Positions 49,806 through 58,883 of a DNA stretch of 64,000 nucleotides are shown piece by piece (within the stretch, counting starts at the first letter, position 1; each line of letters begins with the position of its first letter). Where the stretch lies: contig NC_035930.1 in the NCBI RefSeq assembly GCF_000348985.1, forward strand, positions 310,001-374,000, in the 5' to 3' direction. Both the position numbers and the translations under genes were made by a program. Source of the stretch: Huiozyma naganishii CBS 8797. Taxonomy: Eukaryota > Ascomycota > Saccharomycetes > Saccharomycetales > Saccharomycetaceae. The notes under the pieces are model-generated. The model worked only from the letters and a program-made list of their open reading frames with translations, did no database searches and was not told the origin of the DNA.

Positions 49806-50711
49806 CCTTGCCTAGGGGAGTGAGGAGAAAACTAAGATACTAGTAGAAAATAATGATGACGCTGATATGGGTGTGTGTGAAGTACCGTTCAGGAACCGCG
49901 ACACTTCAACGTGTAACCAGCTTTGGCTTAAAAAGAAGCTAGAAAACCAAAAAAAAAAAATAATACTCAAAAACCAGAAGGTAATATCAGAAACAAGAAA
50001 CAGTGACAAGTCTACTTGATTCTTCTTCTTCTTGCAAGACTGGTTACGATCTTCCCTTGATTGCAAGTACCTCAACTTTCTACTCTCCAGCCCACACCCG
50101 TCCACCGTCCCTTCAAAATGCACTACACGCACCGCTGCCACAGGCCATCTCAGAAAACACATCGTAGCTAATGTCACCGCCCACCGCCCTGCCGGAGCGC
50201 GCCGTGCACAGCGACGCGCTCCCAATCGGGACAGAACACTACCCGGCCGCCTCCAGAAACAGAAGCCCTAGTTTTAGCACCGCCCGGGGAAACGGACCAA
50301 TCAAACACGAGCTCGACAGAAGGGGAAACCTCGCACAACGCCCCCCCCCCCCCGGCCACAGAAAGCGCCGTGCAAACGCCGAGCGCCGAGCGAAGACCGA
50401 ACACGCGGAGAAGACCGGCCCCGCACGAGCGCCGTCTTCTCGGGCAACCAAAACAGTCTCTCGCACCTTCCCCGCTCGGTTCCCAACAACGTGGAGGTTT
50501 CCCCAAATCAAAAGAAAAAACAACAGCAACTGACAAAATTCACATAAAATAAAAAGGGTCTTTCAACAAGTTTTGACTATCCTTTTTTTTTTTTTTGTTC
50601 CCCTTAGGTTTACAAGTTTACAAGTTTACAAAGTTCTGCGTTGTCTCATCGAGATCCGAGTTCTAACAGTGCACCATACGAAGGAAAAAAAAGGGTGAAA
50701 TAGTATTAGCC
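49806..50711. other. VAC7/POR1 divergent promoter region
   Basis: About 900 bp without a supported gene. The right half (50160-50500) is strongly GC-rich and contains a run of 13 Cs at 50341-50353. An A/T-rich stretch with a T13-15 run lies at about 50583-50597. Frames open on both strands here reflect GC bias only. Confidence 0.55.
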
Positions 50712-51578
50712 ATGGCTCAACCATTCTTCTCAGACATCTTCAAGGACTCAAACGACCTTCTAAACAAAGATTTCTTCCACGCGACCCCCCTGCAATTCGA
50801 CGTCAAGACAATCGCCAAAAATGGTGTCAATTTCAACGTCAAGGCTAAACAAAATATCTCAAATGGTCCACTCGCTGCTGTCGTGGAGTCCAAGTTTTTC
50901 GATAAGACTAATGGGCTAGTGTTGACACAGGGCTGGGCCAACAACAACAACGTGAACACCAAGTTGGAAGTGTTGGATATCACACCGGGTCTAAAGACCG
51001 AATTGAACACCACCTTTGACCCCAATGAGCTTCTATCAGGGAAGGGGAAAAATGTCAGTTTGAACGTCAGTTTTGCTCAGCCTTACTTCAACGCAAGAGG
51101 GCTCTTCAACCTGTTGAATGGTCCTCCAAACTTCGTCGGGGACATGACCGTGAGCCACAACGGGTTCGTGTGCGGGTCTGAGATCGGGTACGATATCTCC
51201 AAGGGTGCCATCTCCCGCTACGCCCTGTCCCTCGCCTACAAGAGCCTCGACTACTCGGTAGGTGTCGCAGTCAACAACAAACAAGTGACCTCGCTGCTGT
51301 TCAACCAGGTCATCAGCAAGAGCTTGCAAGTCGGGTCCAGAGCCACGCTGGACCCCAAGGTCAACAGCAATAAAGTCAACTTGGAATTCGTGACTAAGTA
51401 CTTGCCTGACGATAACTCCCAAGTCAAGGCGAAGATCTCAGATCTGGGGACCCTCTCGTTGTCCTACAAGCAGTTGTTGAGACCGGGGGTCACTTTGGGT
51501 GTCGGGTCCTCCTTTGACGCTTTGAAGTTGAACGAACCTGTCCACAAGATCGGCTGGTCCCTATCCTTCAACATCTGA
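50712..51578 (+). CDS. POR1: Por1, mitochondrial porin (VDAC)
   Basis: A 288-aa VDAC (S. cerevisiae 283). The N-terminal helix reads PFFSDIFKDSNDLLNKDFF, followed by alternating beta strands. The eukaryotic porin signature region is present (YKSLDYSVGVAVNNKQVTSL). It ends KIGWSLSFNI. It is the main channel for metabolites across the mitochondrial outer membrane. S. cerevisiae orthologue: YNL055C (paralogue POR2). Confidence 0.97.
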   Translation: MAQPFFSDIFKDSNDLLNKDFFHATPLQFDVKTIAKNGVNFNVKAKQNISNGPLAAVVESKFFDKTNGLVLTQGWANNNNVNTKLEVLDITPGLKTELNTTFDPNELLSGKGKNVSLNVSFAQPYFNARGLFNLLNGPPNFVGDMTVSHNGFVCGSEIGYDISKGAISRYALSLAYKSLDYSVGVAVNNKQVTSLLFNQVISKSLQVGSRATLDPKVNSNKVNLEFVTKYLPDDNSQVKAKISDLGTLSLSYKQLLRPGVTLGVGSSFDALKLNEPVHKIGWSLSFNI

Positions 51579-51681
51579 TGGGCGTCTCCCCCCCCCTTCC
51601 CCCCGCGGGGTATGTATATGGTATATAAATCTTTCGACGTTGTATTCGCTAACGAAACACAACAAATGCTATACTCGTACT

Positions 51682-52218
51682 CTAATCACCTCTAATGGGT
51701 TTGTATATTTTAGCAAAACGAGGCAGTTTATCCTTCTCAACAGCAATGTCAGTTTCAAACATGGTGATAAACTCCAAATCCACCTCGTCCTTCATCCCGC
51801 CAGAAAACAACCCATACTCCTGATATATACCAGAGATGGACCACCCTTGCAACAGCTTCCTAATTATACCAACAATGACACCCACCCTGTGCTTCCCCTT
51901 ATTCGAGTGTATCAAGATCGGGAAATTGTTCACGTTCAACACCAACTTCAACACCTCCTCTATTCGTTCCTGGATGTGCTCCTCCCGACACGACTCCATC
52001 TCTATCCGGTGGAACCGGATCCCTTGTTCCCGCAAAAATGTAACGTACTCCTCCGAAAGGTCCGTCTTATCCCCAACGTATATTATCGTCTGCAAATTCA
52101 ACTGGTCCCTAATGAACGAATAGTTTATCGGCATAGGGTAGCCGGATCGGTATAGCGACACATCCGCGGCTATCACGGGTGAGAAATTCAGCGGCGGTAT
52201 ATAGTGTGTAAGTTGCAT
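51682..52218 (-). CDS. OCA2: Oca2, Siw14-like tyrosine phosphatase family protein without catalytic Cys
   Basis: The 178-aa protein starts at ATG 52218 (MQLTHYIPPLNFSPVIAADV), the position conserved in Oca2; upstream in-frame codons lack an ATG. It carries VSLYRSGYPMPINYSFIRDQ and the phosphatase-loop region ILIHSNKGKHRVGVIVGIIR, where the family's Cys is replaced by Ser in HSNKGKHR. That suggests a pseudo-phosphatase. In yeast, Oca1-6 proteins work together in oxidant-induced arrest and inositol pyrophosphate biology. S. cerevisiae orthologue: YNL056W. Confidence 0.93.
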   Translation of the reverse strand: MQLTHYIPPLNFSPVIAADVSLYRSGYPMPINYSFIRDQLNLQTIIYVGDKTDLSEEYVTFLREQGIRFHRIEMESCREEHIQERIEEVLKLVLNVNNFPILIHSNKGKHRVGVIVGIIRKLLQGWSISGIYQEYGLFSGGMKDEVDLEFITMFETDIAVEKDKLPRFAKIYKPIRGD

Positions 52219-52915
52219 GCGTGGGGGGAGGAGGGGGGGGTTGATCTGTCTACGGGACCATCGAGAGTGTTTCAACAACAGTATATTGAATATTTTTTTT
52301 TCATCTCGGTAAGAACTACAAGGCAGTTTGCGTGATGCCTTTGGACGCAATGCAGGGTGGATTCCTTATCGTCGCCGACAGCGGGGACCCCTAAGTTTAC
52401 GCATACATTCGAGGCCCATATACTAACAACTACTTAACTCAACCCATCTGAATGTCGAACCTGGTGCGACTTTCAGAGAATAGAGGGGGGCTATCCATCC
52501 CCTGCATCACCTTCCCTGATCCCAAACCTCACACACTTCCAATCAAATGAAACAAGGCGCAGACACAGCGAGTATCCAGGGTTCCCATCTTCCCTTCCGT
52601 GGTCCAGATAACATGCTCTAAACCGAGGCTGCTAACGTGTTAAAATACACATACTCATATCTTTTCCCAAAGTGGTAAAATTGTCAACGCAGCCTCGAGG
52701 CGTGACACAAATTCCTGCCATTTTATACAGCCCCGCCATCTTTTGGTCCACAAAGCGGGATGGAGGTAAGCGGATCCCGTCTTGGAGGTACTCAGTATAT
52801 AACAGCCACGCGGTATACTGATTTGGCATTGGAATTGTTCATTTCACGGTTTGCCTCCAGCTAATTTGCCCCGATCGCAAACACCCAGATTAGTTTAAGG
52901 TGTTGGTACAAAAAA
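52219..52915. other. OCA2 / YNL058C-like divergent spacer
   Basis: No gene is visible. A G-rich run (GGGGGGAGGAGGGGGGG) lies near 52222-52240, within the OCA2 leader. Confidence 0.5.
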
Positions 52916-54061
52916 ATGAAATCCATCGTAGAAGAGAGGCTCCTGCTACGAGACCTACCGAAGTTACAGATCAAGTCGACGCCGACAACGACTCCCGCGG
53001 TGGAGACACATAGCTCACATTCCACAGATCTGGCGAAGTCCCAGACTCAGAGTGCATTCACCACTACGCATAGTGCGAAGTTGCTTCCAGCTTTGAGTAC
53101 GAGAGCAGCACTGACAACTTCAAGTAGTAGTAGTACTGCTGCTGCTTCTACCACTGCTGTAGTACGGGAGGCAATTGTACTTCCATCTGCAGAGGACAAT
53201 CCTTACATTTATCACGCTGATGACAGGCCAGAGGGCACTGTCTTTATTGCCGTCGGGTCGATAGCAGCGTTTATTGGTATCGCCATTGCTATGTGGTGGG
53301 CAGTTACCAAATACCTATCGCACAAGTATACAAAGGAGAAAGAACTCTTTGATCAAAACAACTTGAATTACAGCTATATGGAGAAGCAACAACGTTGGGG
53401 TGGTTATAGAGTCGCCTCTGATGAATCGTTGTTTGGAATTGACAGCAGTAATAACGGTAGTATTGGGGGGTACAAAGAACAATTACTCACCCCAATAGTT
53501 AGCAATACTAGCAACGATGACAACAAGCCCAGGTCTGATATCGGTGCTGCCTCGCCTTGGCAGGGACATGGGGCTGGAGCGGTTGCCACTCAGCTCGATG
53601 ACAATATTTTACACACCCCTTTCAACCCAATTCAAGACACTTTGCAAGTAGAATCTAACAGAAGATCAATGTTTATCTCTCCCACAATAGAGCTAATCCA
53701 GCATCAACGAGGGAGGACAGCAGACCCCACCGGACGCCACTCCGTATACAATCATAATTCCGAGGTCGCGTTGGGCTCAAATATTACAGACGATAAAACG
53801 GGAGATCTGAATGAACCTCGCAGGACAGCATCCCCACAACGAAGAGCACGGGCGAGAGAGAGCCCAAATAGAAAGAGTGGATCCAATTTGAGGCTGGTCC
53901 CATCCCCAGTCAAACCTTTATTGCCTAGGGAGCATGACCTAGGATTTCCAAATGGAACCACGAGGGAAGGCGATTTCAGAGACGGGACAACTTCCGGTAG
54001 CAGGAAAAATGGTCATAAAAAGACACCTTCGATGTATCTAGATGACTTACTGAAGGAGTGA
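52916..54061 (+). CDS. YNL058C/PRM5-type single-pass membrane protein
   Basis: The 381-aa protein has a Ser/Thr-rich ectodomain and then NPYIYHADDRPEGTVFIAVG. One membrane helix lies at about 110-130. The long cytosolic tail carries MFISPTIELIQHQRGR, Arg-rich [18 protein letters not shown] and ends PSMYLDDLLKE. Position between OCA2 and ARP5 is that of YNL058C, an uncharacterised gene whose paralogue PRM5 is induced by pheromone and cell-wall stress. The layout is the same as in CSI2 of this window. Molecular function is unknown. Confidence 0.85.
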   Translation: MKSIVEERLLLRDLPKLQIKSTPTTTPAVETHSSHSTDLAKSQTQSAFTTTHSAKLLPALSTRAALTTSSSSSTAAASTTAVVREAIVLPSAEDNPYIYHADDRPEGTVFIAVGSIAAFIGIAIAMWWAVTKYLSHKYTKEKELFDQNNLNYSYMEKQQRWGGYRVASDESLFGIDSSNNGSIGGYKEQLLTPIVSNTSNDDNKPRSDIGAASPWQGHGAGAVATQLDDNILHTPFNPIQDTLQVESNRRSMFISPTIELIQHQRGRTADPTGRHSVYNHNSEVALGSNITDDKTGDLNEPRRTASPQRRARARESPNRKSGSNLRLVPSPVKPLLPREHDLGFPNGTTREGDFRDGTTSGSRKNGHKKTPSMYLDDLLKE

Positions 54062-54389
54062 TAGTGTCCTCTCAAACCATTCTCCTCGTCATTTTTTGCA
54101 GGATCTTACCAGCTCACACTTAGCATTTCAAGTACTCAAAGTGAGTTACTTGATACAACCTCGCACAAGTCATATAAACATAGTACTACATACATGAATC
54201 TATGGCATTTTGCCAGCTTGAATAATAGTAAAGCAGCAGCGCGAATTTAAACTTTTCAAACAGCTTTTCAATCGCAAATATCAAAGAAATGAAAAATCTT
54301 GTTTAAGAGCGACTTGAACGTCAGACATAAACTTCTCTCTTCTGGCGAAGAGGACACGTTCGACCTAATAACGAACCATTGAACGAAAG
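54062..54389. other. YNL058C-like / ARP5 spacer
   Basis: About 330 bp of mostly AT-rich sequence with the ARP5 promoter. Nothing else was recognised. Confidence 0.5.
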
Positions 54390-56651
54390 ATGTCCAGGGA
54401 CCAGTCATTAACTCCTCTAAACGTCGATGTGATTGACGACCCGCCATTGAGGAGAGAAGCAGAAAGTTTTACTGATCCATCGACTTACGATCCCAATGCT
54501 CGAATTGCAATCGACTTCGGTTCGTACAATATTCGAGCCGGCTACACAAACCAGAATACACCTTCATACATATTCCCCACTCGGCTGACGAAGCACCGTG
54601 ATCGGAAATTACAAAAGACTTTCACGTTTATTGGGAATGACACTTTACTAGACCAAACCATCAGGTCGCAGTCCAAATCTCCCTTCGACGGAACTCTACT
54701 GACAAACTGGGACTATGTAGAAGATATGCTAGAGTACACTTTCCATCATTTGGGTGTGAGCGGGAACAACGGTGTCTCCAACCCGTTAATTATAAACGAA
54801 AGGCTAGCCTGCCTGCAGTCCCAGAGGAACAGTTGGTACCAGCTCCTATTCGAAACCTTTGATTTACCAGAGGTGAGTTTTGGCATAGACAGCTTATTCT
54901 CCTTTTATGGTAATAGCACGAAAGAGGACGGCCTTGTGATTAACTGCGGAAACGAGGAGACCGATGTCATACCGATCGTCGGAGGCAGAGGCATATTGAG
55001 TGAGTGCAAGCGGATCAATTGGGGTGGTTCTCAGTCGACCAATTTTTTGAGTAGTCTATTGACTTTGAAGTACCCATACTTCCCAGCAAAATTATCCACT
55101 TTACAGTACACGCAGATGTACGAGGACTACTGCTACACATCACCAGACTACGCCAACGAGATCAGTCGGTACTTAAACTTAGATGAATTGGAGCAGAACA
55201 ATATTGTGCTCGAGACACCATTCACAGAAGTGCTCCAACCGAAGAAAACGGAAGAGGAACTCCGAATCCAAGCGGAGAAGAGGAAAGAAACCGGGAAGAG
55301 GTTACAAGAGCAGGCAAGACAGAAACGAGTAGAGAGATTGGTTCAAAAAACAGAGGAATACGAGTACTTTTCCCGGGTTAGAGACCAGTTAGTCGACCAA
55401 CCCAAAAAGACAATTCTGTCTGTGCTTCAAAACGCAGGTTTTGAAGACGAGCAAGATTTCAAGAAGTACTTGAGCAACCTGGAAAAATCCTTGAAAAAGG
55501 CACAAGCAACCCATGACGGTGATGCCGACGATACAGAGAATGCTGATGATTCCCCTGAAAATAAATTCGATCTTGTTGACGTTCCTGATGAAGAGCTAAA
55601 TGACGAGCAACTCAAGGAGAAGAGAAAGCAGAAATTTTTGAAGGGGAGTTTTGATGCCCGGAGGAAGGCAAAGGTGGAGAAGGAGAGGTTGGCCAAAGAG
55701 CACGAGGAGGCAAAAATTCGCGACCAGCAATGGCGTGAAAGCGACTTGTCTGGCTGGATTAAAAGCAAACGAGCAAAACTGGCAGTCCTGGTGAAAAGAA
55801 GGAAGGATAAAATTAGAATGAAGAATGAAATGAAAGATCGTAAATCTCAGGTCGCGCAGAATAGGATGAAGAACCTCGCTAACTTGGCAGAGGACTCTCC
55901 TCGTTCAGGTTCGAAGAGGAGTAGAGGCCAAGCGACAATTGATAATGACCCCAATGATACCTTTGGTGCAAATGATGAGGATTGGTTAGTGTATCAAGAC
56001 ATAACCAAGAACCCCGAAGAGTTTGAAGAGGCTCTGGAAGAAGAATATAAGGACATTGTTGAACTAGAAGGAATGTTGTTGGAATACGATCCGACCTTCA
56101 CGGAGGAAGACACGTTAGACGCCCAGTATGATTGGAGAAACTCTACCCTCCATCTATTTTTGAGGGGTCCTCGTCCCCACGACAGTGAGGATGTCCACCA
56201 ACAGCATCAACTGCATTTGAATACAGAGCGTATCAGGGTTCCCGAGATCCTGTTTGAACCTTCTATTGCTGGGCAAGACCAGGCAGGTATTGCTGAACTT
56301 TGTGAGACCATTTTGCTCAAGAAATTTGGTTCAAAACCTGGCAACTTGAGCGCAGCAAGTTCGAGAATGGTCAACAATGTTTGGATCACTGGTGGCAATG
56401 CTAGGATACCCGGGATTAAAAATAGAATTGTCAAGGAGTTTACAGAGTTCCTACCAGCCGGAACACCTCTCTCCGTCCACATGAGTGAGGACCCCTCTCT
56501 GGATGCCTGGAAAGGTATGGCGAAACTGGCTAACAACGAAACAGACTACAAAAACACAGCAGTAACAAGGAAAGAATACGAGGAGTATGGTCCTGATTAC
56601 ATCAAGGAGCACAAATTGGGCAACACCGGATATTTTGAAGATGTCAATTAG
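54390..56651 (+). CDS. ARP5: Arp5, actin-related subunit of INO80
   Basis: A 753-aa actin-related protein (S. cerevisiae 755). The N-terminal actin subdomain has ARIAIDFGSYNIRAGYTNQN (phosphate 1 loop) at about 37-56 and LVINCGNEETDVIPIVGGRG. A large charged coiled-coil insertion fills about 285-530. The C-terminal actin part carries RIRVPEILFEPSIAGQDQAG and VWITGGNARIPGIKNRIV. With Ies6 it couples the INO80 ATPase to nucleosome sliding. S. cerevisiae orthologue: YNL059C. Confidence 0.97.
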   Translation: MSRDQSLTPLNVDVIDDPPLRREAESFTDPSTYDPNARIAIDFGSYNIRAGYTNQNTPSYIFPTRLTKHRDRKLQKTFTFIGNDTLLDQTIRSQSKSPFDGTLLTNWDYVEDMLEYTFHHLGVSGNNGVSNPLIINERLACLQSQRNSWYQLLFETFDLPEVSFGIDSLFSFYGNSTKEDGLVINCGNEETDVIPIVGGRGILSECKRINWGGSQSTNFLSSLLTLKYPYFPAKLSTLQYTQMYEDYCYTSPDYANEISRYLNLDELEQNNIVLETPFTEVLQPKKTEEELRIQAEKRKETGKRLQEQARQKRVERLVQKTEEYEYFSRVRDQLVDQPKKTILSVLQNAGFEDEQDFKKYLSNLEKSLKKAQATHDGDADDTENADDSPENKFDLVDVPDEELNDEQLKEKRKQKFLKGSFDARRKAKVEKERLAKEHEEAKIRDQQWRESDLSGWIKSKRAKLAVLVKRRKDKIRMKNEMKDRKSQVAQNRMKNLANLAEDSPRSGSKRSRGQATIDNDPNDTFGANDEDWLVYQDITKNPEEFEEALEEEYKDIVELEGMLLEYDPTFTEEDTLDAQYDWRNSTLHLFLRGPRPHDSEDVHQQHQLHLNTERIRVPEILFEPSIAGQDQAGIAELCETILLKKFGSKPGNLSAASSRMVNNVWITGGNARIPGIKNRIVKEFTEFLPAGTPLSVHMSEDPSLDAWKGMAKLANNETDYKNTAVTRKEYEEYGPDYIKEHKLGNTGYFEDVN

Positions 56652-56799
56652 CATGCCTCTTTGATGTAAGGTTCAAGACAGAATCACAGAGGACAATTTC
56701 AGATAGAGACAACAACCTTAGGGAAGAAACCGAGAAGATGATGCGTAGTAGAGTGTATTTTATATTTATATTGTACATAGTTGTATACATACCAATTGA

Positions 56800-58689
56800 T
56801 CATTTCTCCTGTGGTTTAACTGCCTTAGGGTTTACACCCTTCTTCAAAAGACCAACCTTCTTCGATTTGCTGATATATTTATCGTCCTCCTCATCGTCGA
56901 ACTTAGCGAAGTCGGAGTGAATAATCCCCTCATCTGCGGCTTCTCTCCTGGCCTCCATTTCCTTCTCCTTGGCGCTTGCCTGGTTGTCATCGTGTGGAGA
57001 TGGACCGGTCTTTTGAAACTTCGCAACGAAGAAACCGTCAACGTTATACGTGTGAGGGTAGTATCTTCTAGTCATCTTAACGCTTGGGTGGAACTTCTTA
57101 CCTCTAAAGCTGGTAAACCCTTCCTTACCAATGAGAAGACCGGTCTCTACCAACTTAACGTTTGGTCTCTTCCTCAAAGCGTAGTCAACGACGGCTTCGT
57201 CCTCTTCAACGGCGACAGAACAAGTGGAGTAAACGATTATACCACCCTTCTTCGAGTTTGCGTCCACGGAATCAATAGCGGACAACAGCAGTTGCTTTTG
57301 TAAGTGAGGGATCTGAATGAAGTCCTTTTCCGTACGGGAGACTTTGACAGACTGGTCCTTACCGATAACACCTGTACCTGAACATGGGGCATCCAACAAA
57401 ATTCTATCGAACCCACCAATCACCTTTGGGAATTCACGAGCATCGTAATTGCACACGATGGTGTTTGTGCAACCCAAACGATGAATATTGGCAATTAGAG
57501 ATTTCGTTCTGTTCTTGTTAGCATCATTCGCGAACACACAACCTGTGTTTTTCATCATGGCAGAAATGTACGTCGTTTTACCACCTGGGGCAGCTGCCAT
57601 ATCCAAGATACGTTCATTTTCCTGTGGGTCCAATGCAATGACTGGGAGGAAAGATGATGCGGCTTGCAGGATATAGTGACCTGCTAGGTATTCCGGGGTG
57701 GCACCAATGGGGACTTGGGAGTCGAAGATTTGTAGACCGACTTTGGTCCAGTTCCCAATCGGTTGTAAATTCACGCCCCTGTTGACTAGCGACTGTGCCA
57801 GATCTCTTCTTCTCGTCTTCAAAGTGTTCGTTCTGATGGTGATCGGTCTTGCAATTTCGTTCGCCTCGAAGAACTCCAACGCTTCAGCAGGCGAGAACAA
57901 GTTGAAAAGCTTTTCGGCAAGGAAGGGTGAGTACCCAAAGTACTCGCAAATATCCTTCAGTAGACGGTCAACGTACTCGGATCTTGACCTCCCCTTTGCA
58001 CCCAGATTCTTGAAATCTTCTAGAACTTTGACGAGTTCAATGATCCTGGTTCTTGTAGCGGTCAAGTTTGGTGCCTCCCCTGCTAGTGCCTCCTCCTCTT
58101 CCTTGGATGGAAGGATATCAGCGCGGGGCTGCATTGCTTGAGCCTCTGCCAGTTCCAATTCGGCCTCCTCCGCCTCCAATGCCTCATCTTCGTCCAGTTT
58201 TTTGGAGTAGAACTCCATATTGGCTGCGTTCAAATTCTCCAATTCCCCCTCATCGTCACCTTCATCGTCAGAAAACATGGGTTTAGCGTGAGCTTCTTCA
58301 TCCTCATCTTGATACTCCTGTTCCAAATCGAACTCGTCTTTCAAATCTTCATCGACCACGTCGCTCACCTCCTCCTCTTCTTCTTCGTCGTCAAACAGAG
58401 ATTTCTTTGCCTTGGACAGTGCATCGTAGTCCACATCGGGCAACTCTTCCTCCTGCTCCTCCGGCTTGGACAGTTTCCTAGACTTGGCACCAGACTTCGC
58501 TCTCTTAGAGGACTCCCTGACCTCCTCCGCACCAGCTCTCTTCAGCGATCTCTCGGCATTCTCCTTCGCCCTAGCTTTACTCTTCAATTCCTTCTCCTCG
58601 ACTCTCTTGGCCTTCCTGTCCTTCTTCGCCTGGAACTCGTCAAAGCTGGGTGGCGCTGATTGCTTGTTCTTGTGGCGTCTGCTACCCAT
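56800..58689 (-). CDS. NOP2: Nop2, 25S rRNA m5C methyltransferase
   Basis: The 629-aa protein (S. cerevisiae 618) starts at ATG 58689 (MGSRRHKNKQSAPPSFDEFQ), the conserved Nop2 start; an in-frame ATG 30 codons upstream is unlikely to be used. An acidic/lysine-rich N-terminal region to about 200 precedes the NOL1/NOP2/Sun domain. That domain has SAM-binding LDMAAAPGGKTTYISAMM, then LLDAPCSGTG and VYSTCSVAVEEDE, which hold the two catalytic cysteines. It acts in nucleolar 60S assembly. It shares a divergent PAC/RRPE promoter with GCD10. Confidence 0.97.
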   Translation of the reverse strand: MGSRRHKNKQSAPPSFDEFQAKKDRKAKRVEEKELKSKARAKENAERSLKRAGAEEVRESSKRAKSGAKSRKLSKPEEQEEELPDVDYDALSKAKKSLFDDEEEEEEVSDVVDEDLKDEFDLEQEYQDEDEEAHAKPMFSDDEGDDEGELENLNAANMEFYSKKLDEDEALEAEEAELELAEAQAMQPRADILPSKEEEEALAGEAPNLTATRTRIIELVKVLEDFKNLGAKGRSRSEYVDRLLKDICEYFGYSPFLAEKLFNLFSPAEALEFFEANEIARPITIRTNTLKTRRRDLAQSLVNRGVNLQPIGNWTKVGLQIFDSQVPIGATPEYLAGHYILQAASSFLPVIALDPQENERILDMAAAPGGKTTYISAMMKNTGCVFANDANKNRTKSLIANIHRLGCTNTIVCNYDAREFPKVIGGFDRILLDAPCSGTGVIGKDQSVKVSRTEKDFIQIPHLQKQLLLSAIDSVDANSKKGGIIVYSTCSVAVEEDEAVVDYALRKRPNVKLVETGLLIGKEGFTSFRGKKFHPSVKMTRRYYPHTYNVDGFFVAKFQKTGPSPHDDNQASAKEKEMEARREAADEGIIHSDFAKFDDEEDDKYISKSKKVGLLKKGVNPKAVKPQEK

Positions 58690-58751
58690 GCTGTGCCAAT
58701 GGTGTGTTGTGTCTATTGTGCTTCCACCCTCGAAGACTCTTGCGATGCGAT

Positions 58752-58850
58752 GCGATGAGATGAGCTCAAAATTTTCCAACTTTGAACAAGATTAGATTAT
58801 AGTTTAAAAAAAAAATTTTTCAGTCACATGCGACGAAACGGGCTCATCGC
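58752..58850. promoter_or_regulatory. Shared NOP2/GCD10 promoter with PAC and RRPE elements
   Basis: GCGATGAGATGAGC (58752-58765) carries a PAC element facing NOP2. AAAAATTTTTC (58811-58821) is an RRPE-type palindrome. CTCATCGC (58843-58850) is a PAC in the opposite orientation, facing GCD10, followed by repeated GCATC/TCATC words. The near-mirror arrangement fits co-regulation of two genes for RNA modification and ribosome supply. Confidence 0.8.
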
Positions 58851-58883
58851 ATCGCATCTCATCTCGAACTCGACCTTGAACTG

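Noticed and set aside
58689..58779. N-terminal extension of NOP2 by 30 residues.
   Set aside because: It would read through the PAC promoter elements, and the conserved Nop2 start is MGSRRHKNK at 58689.
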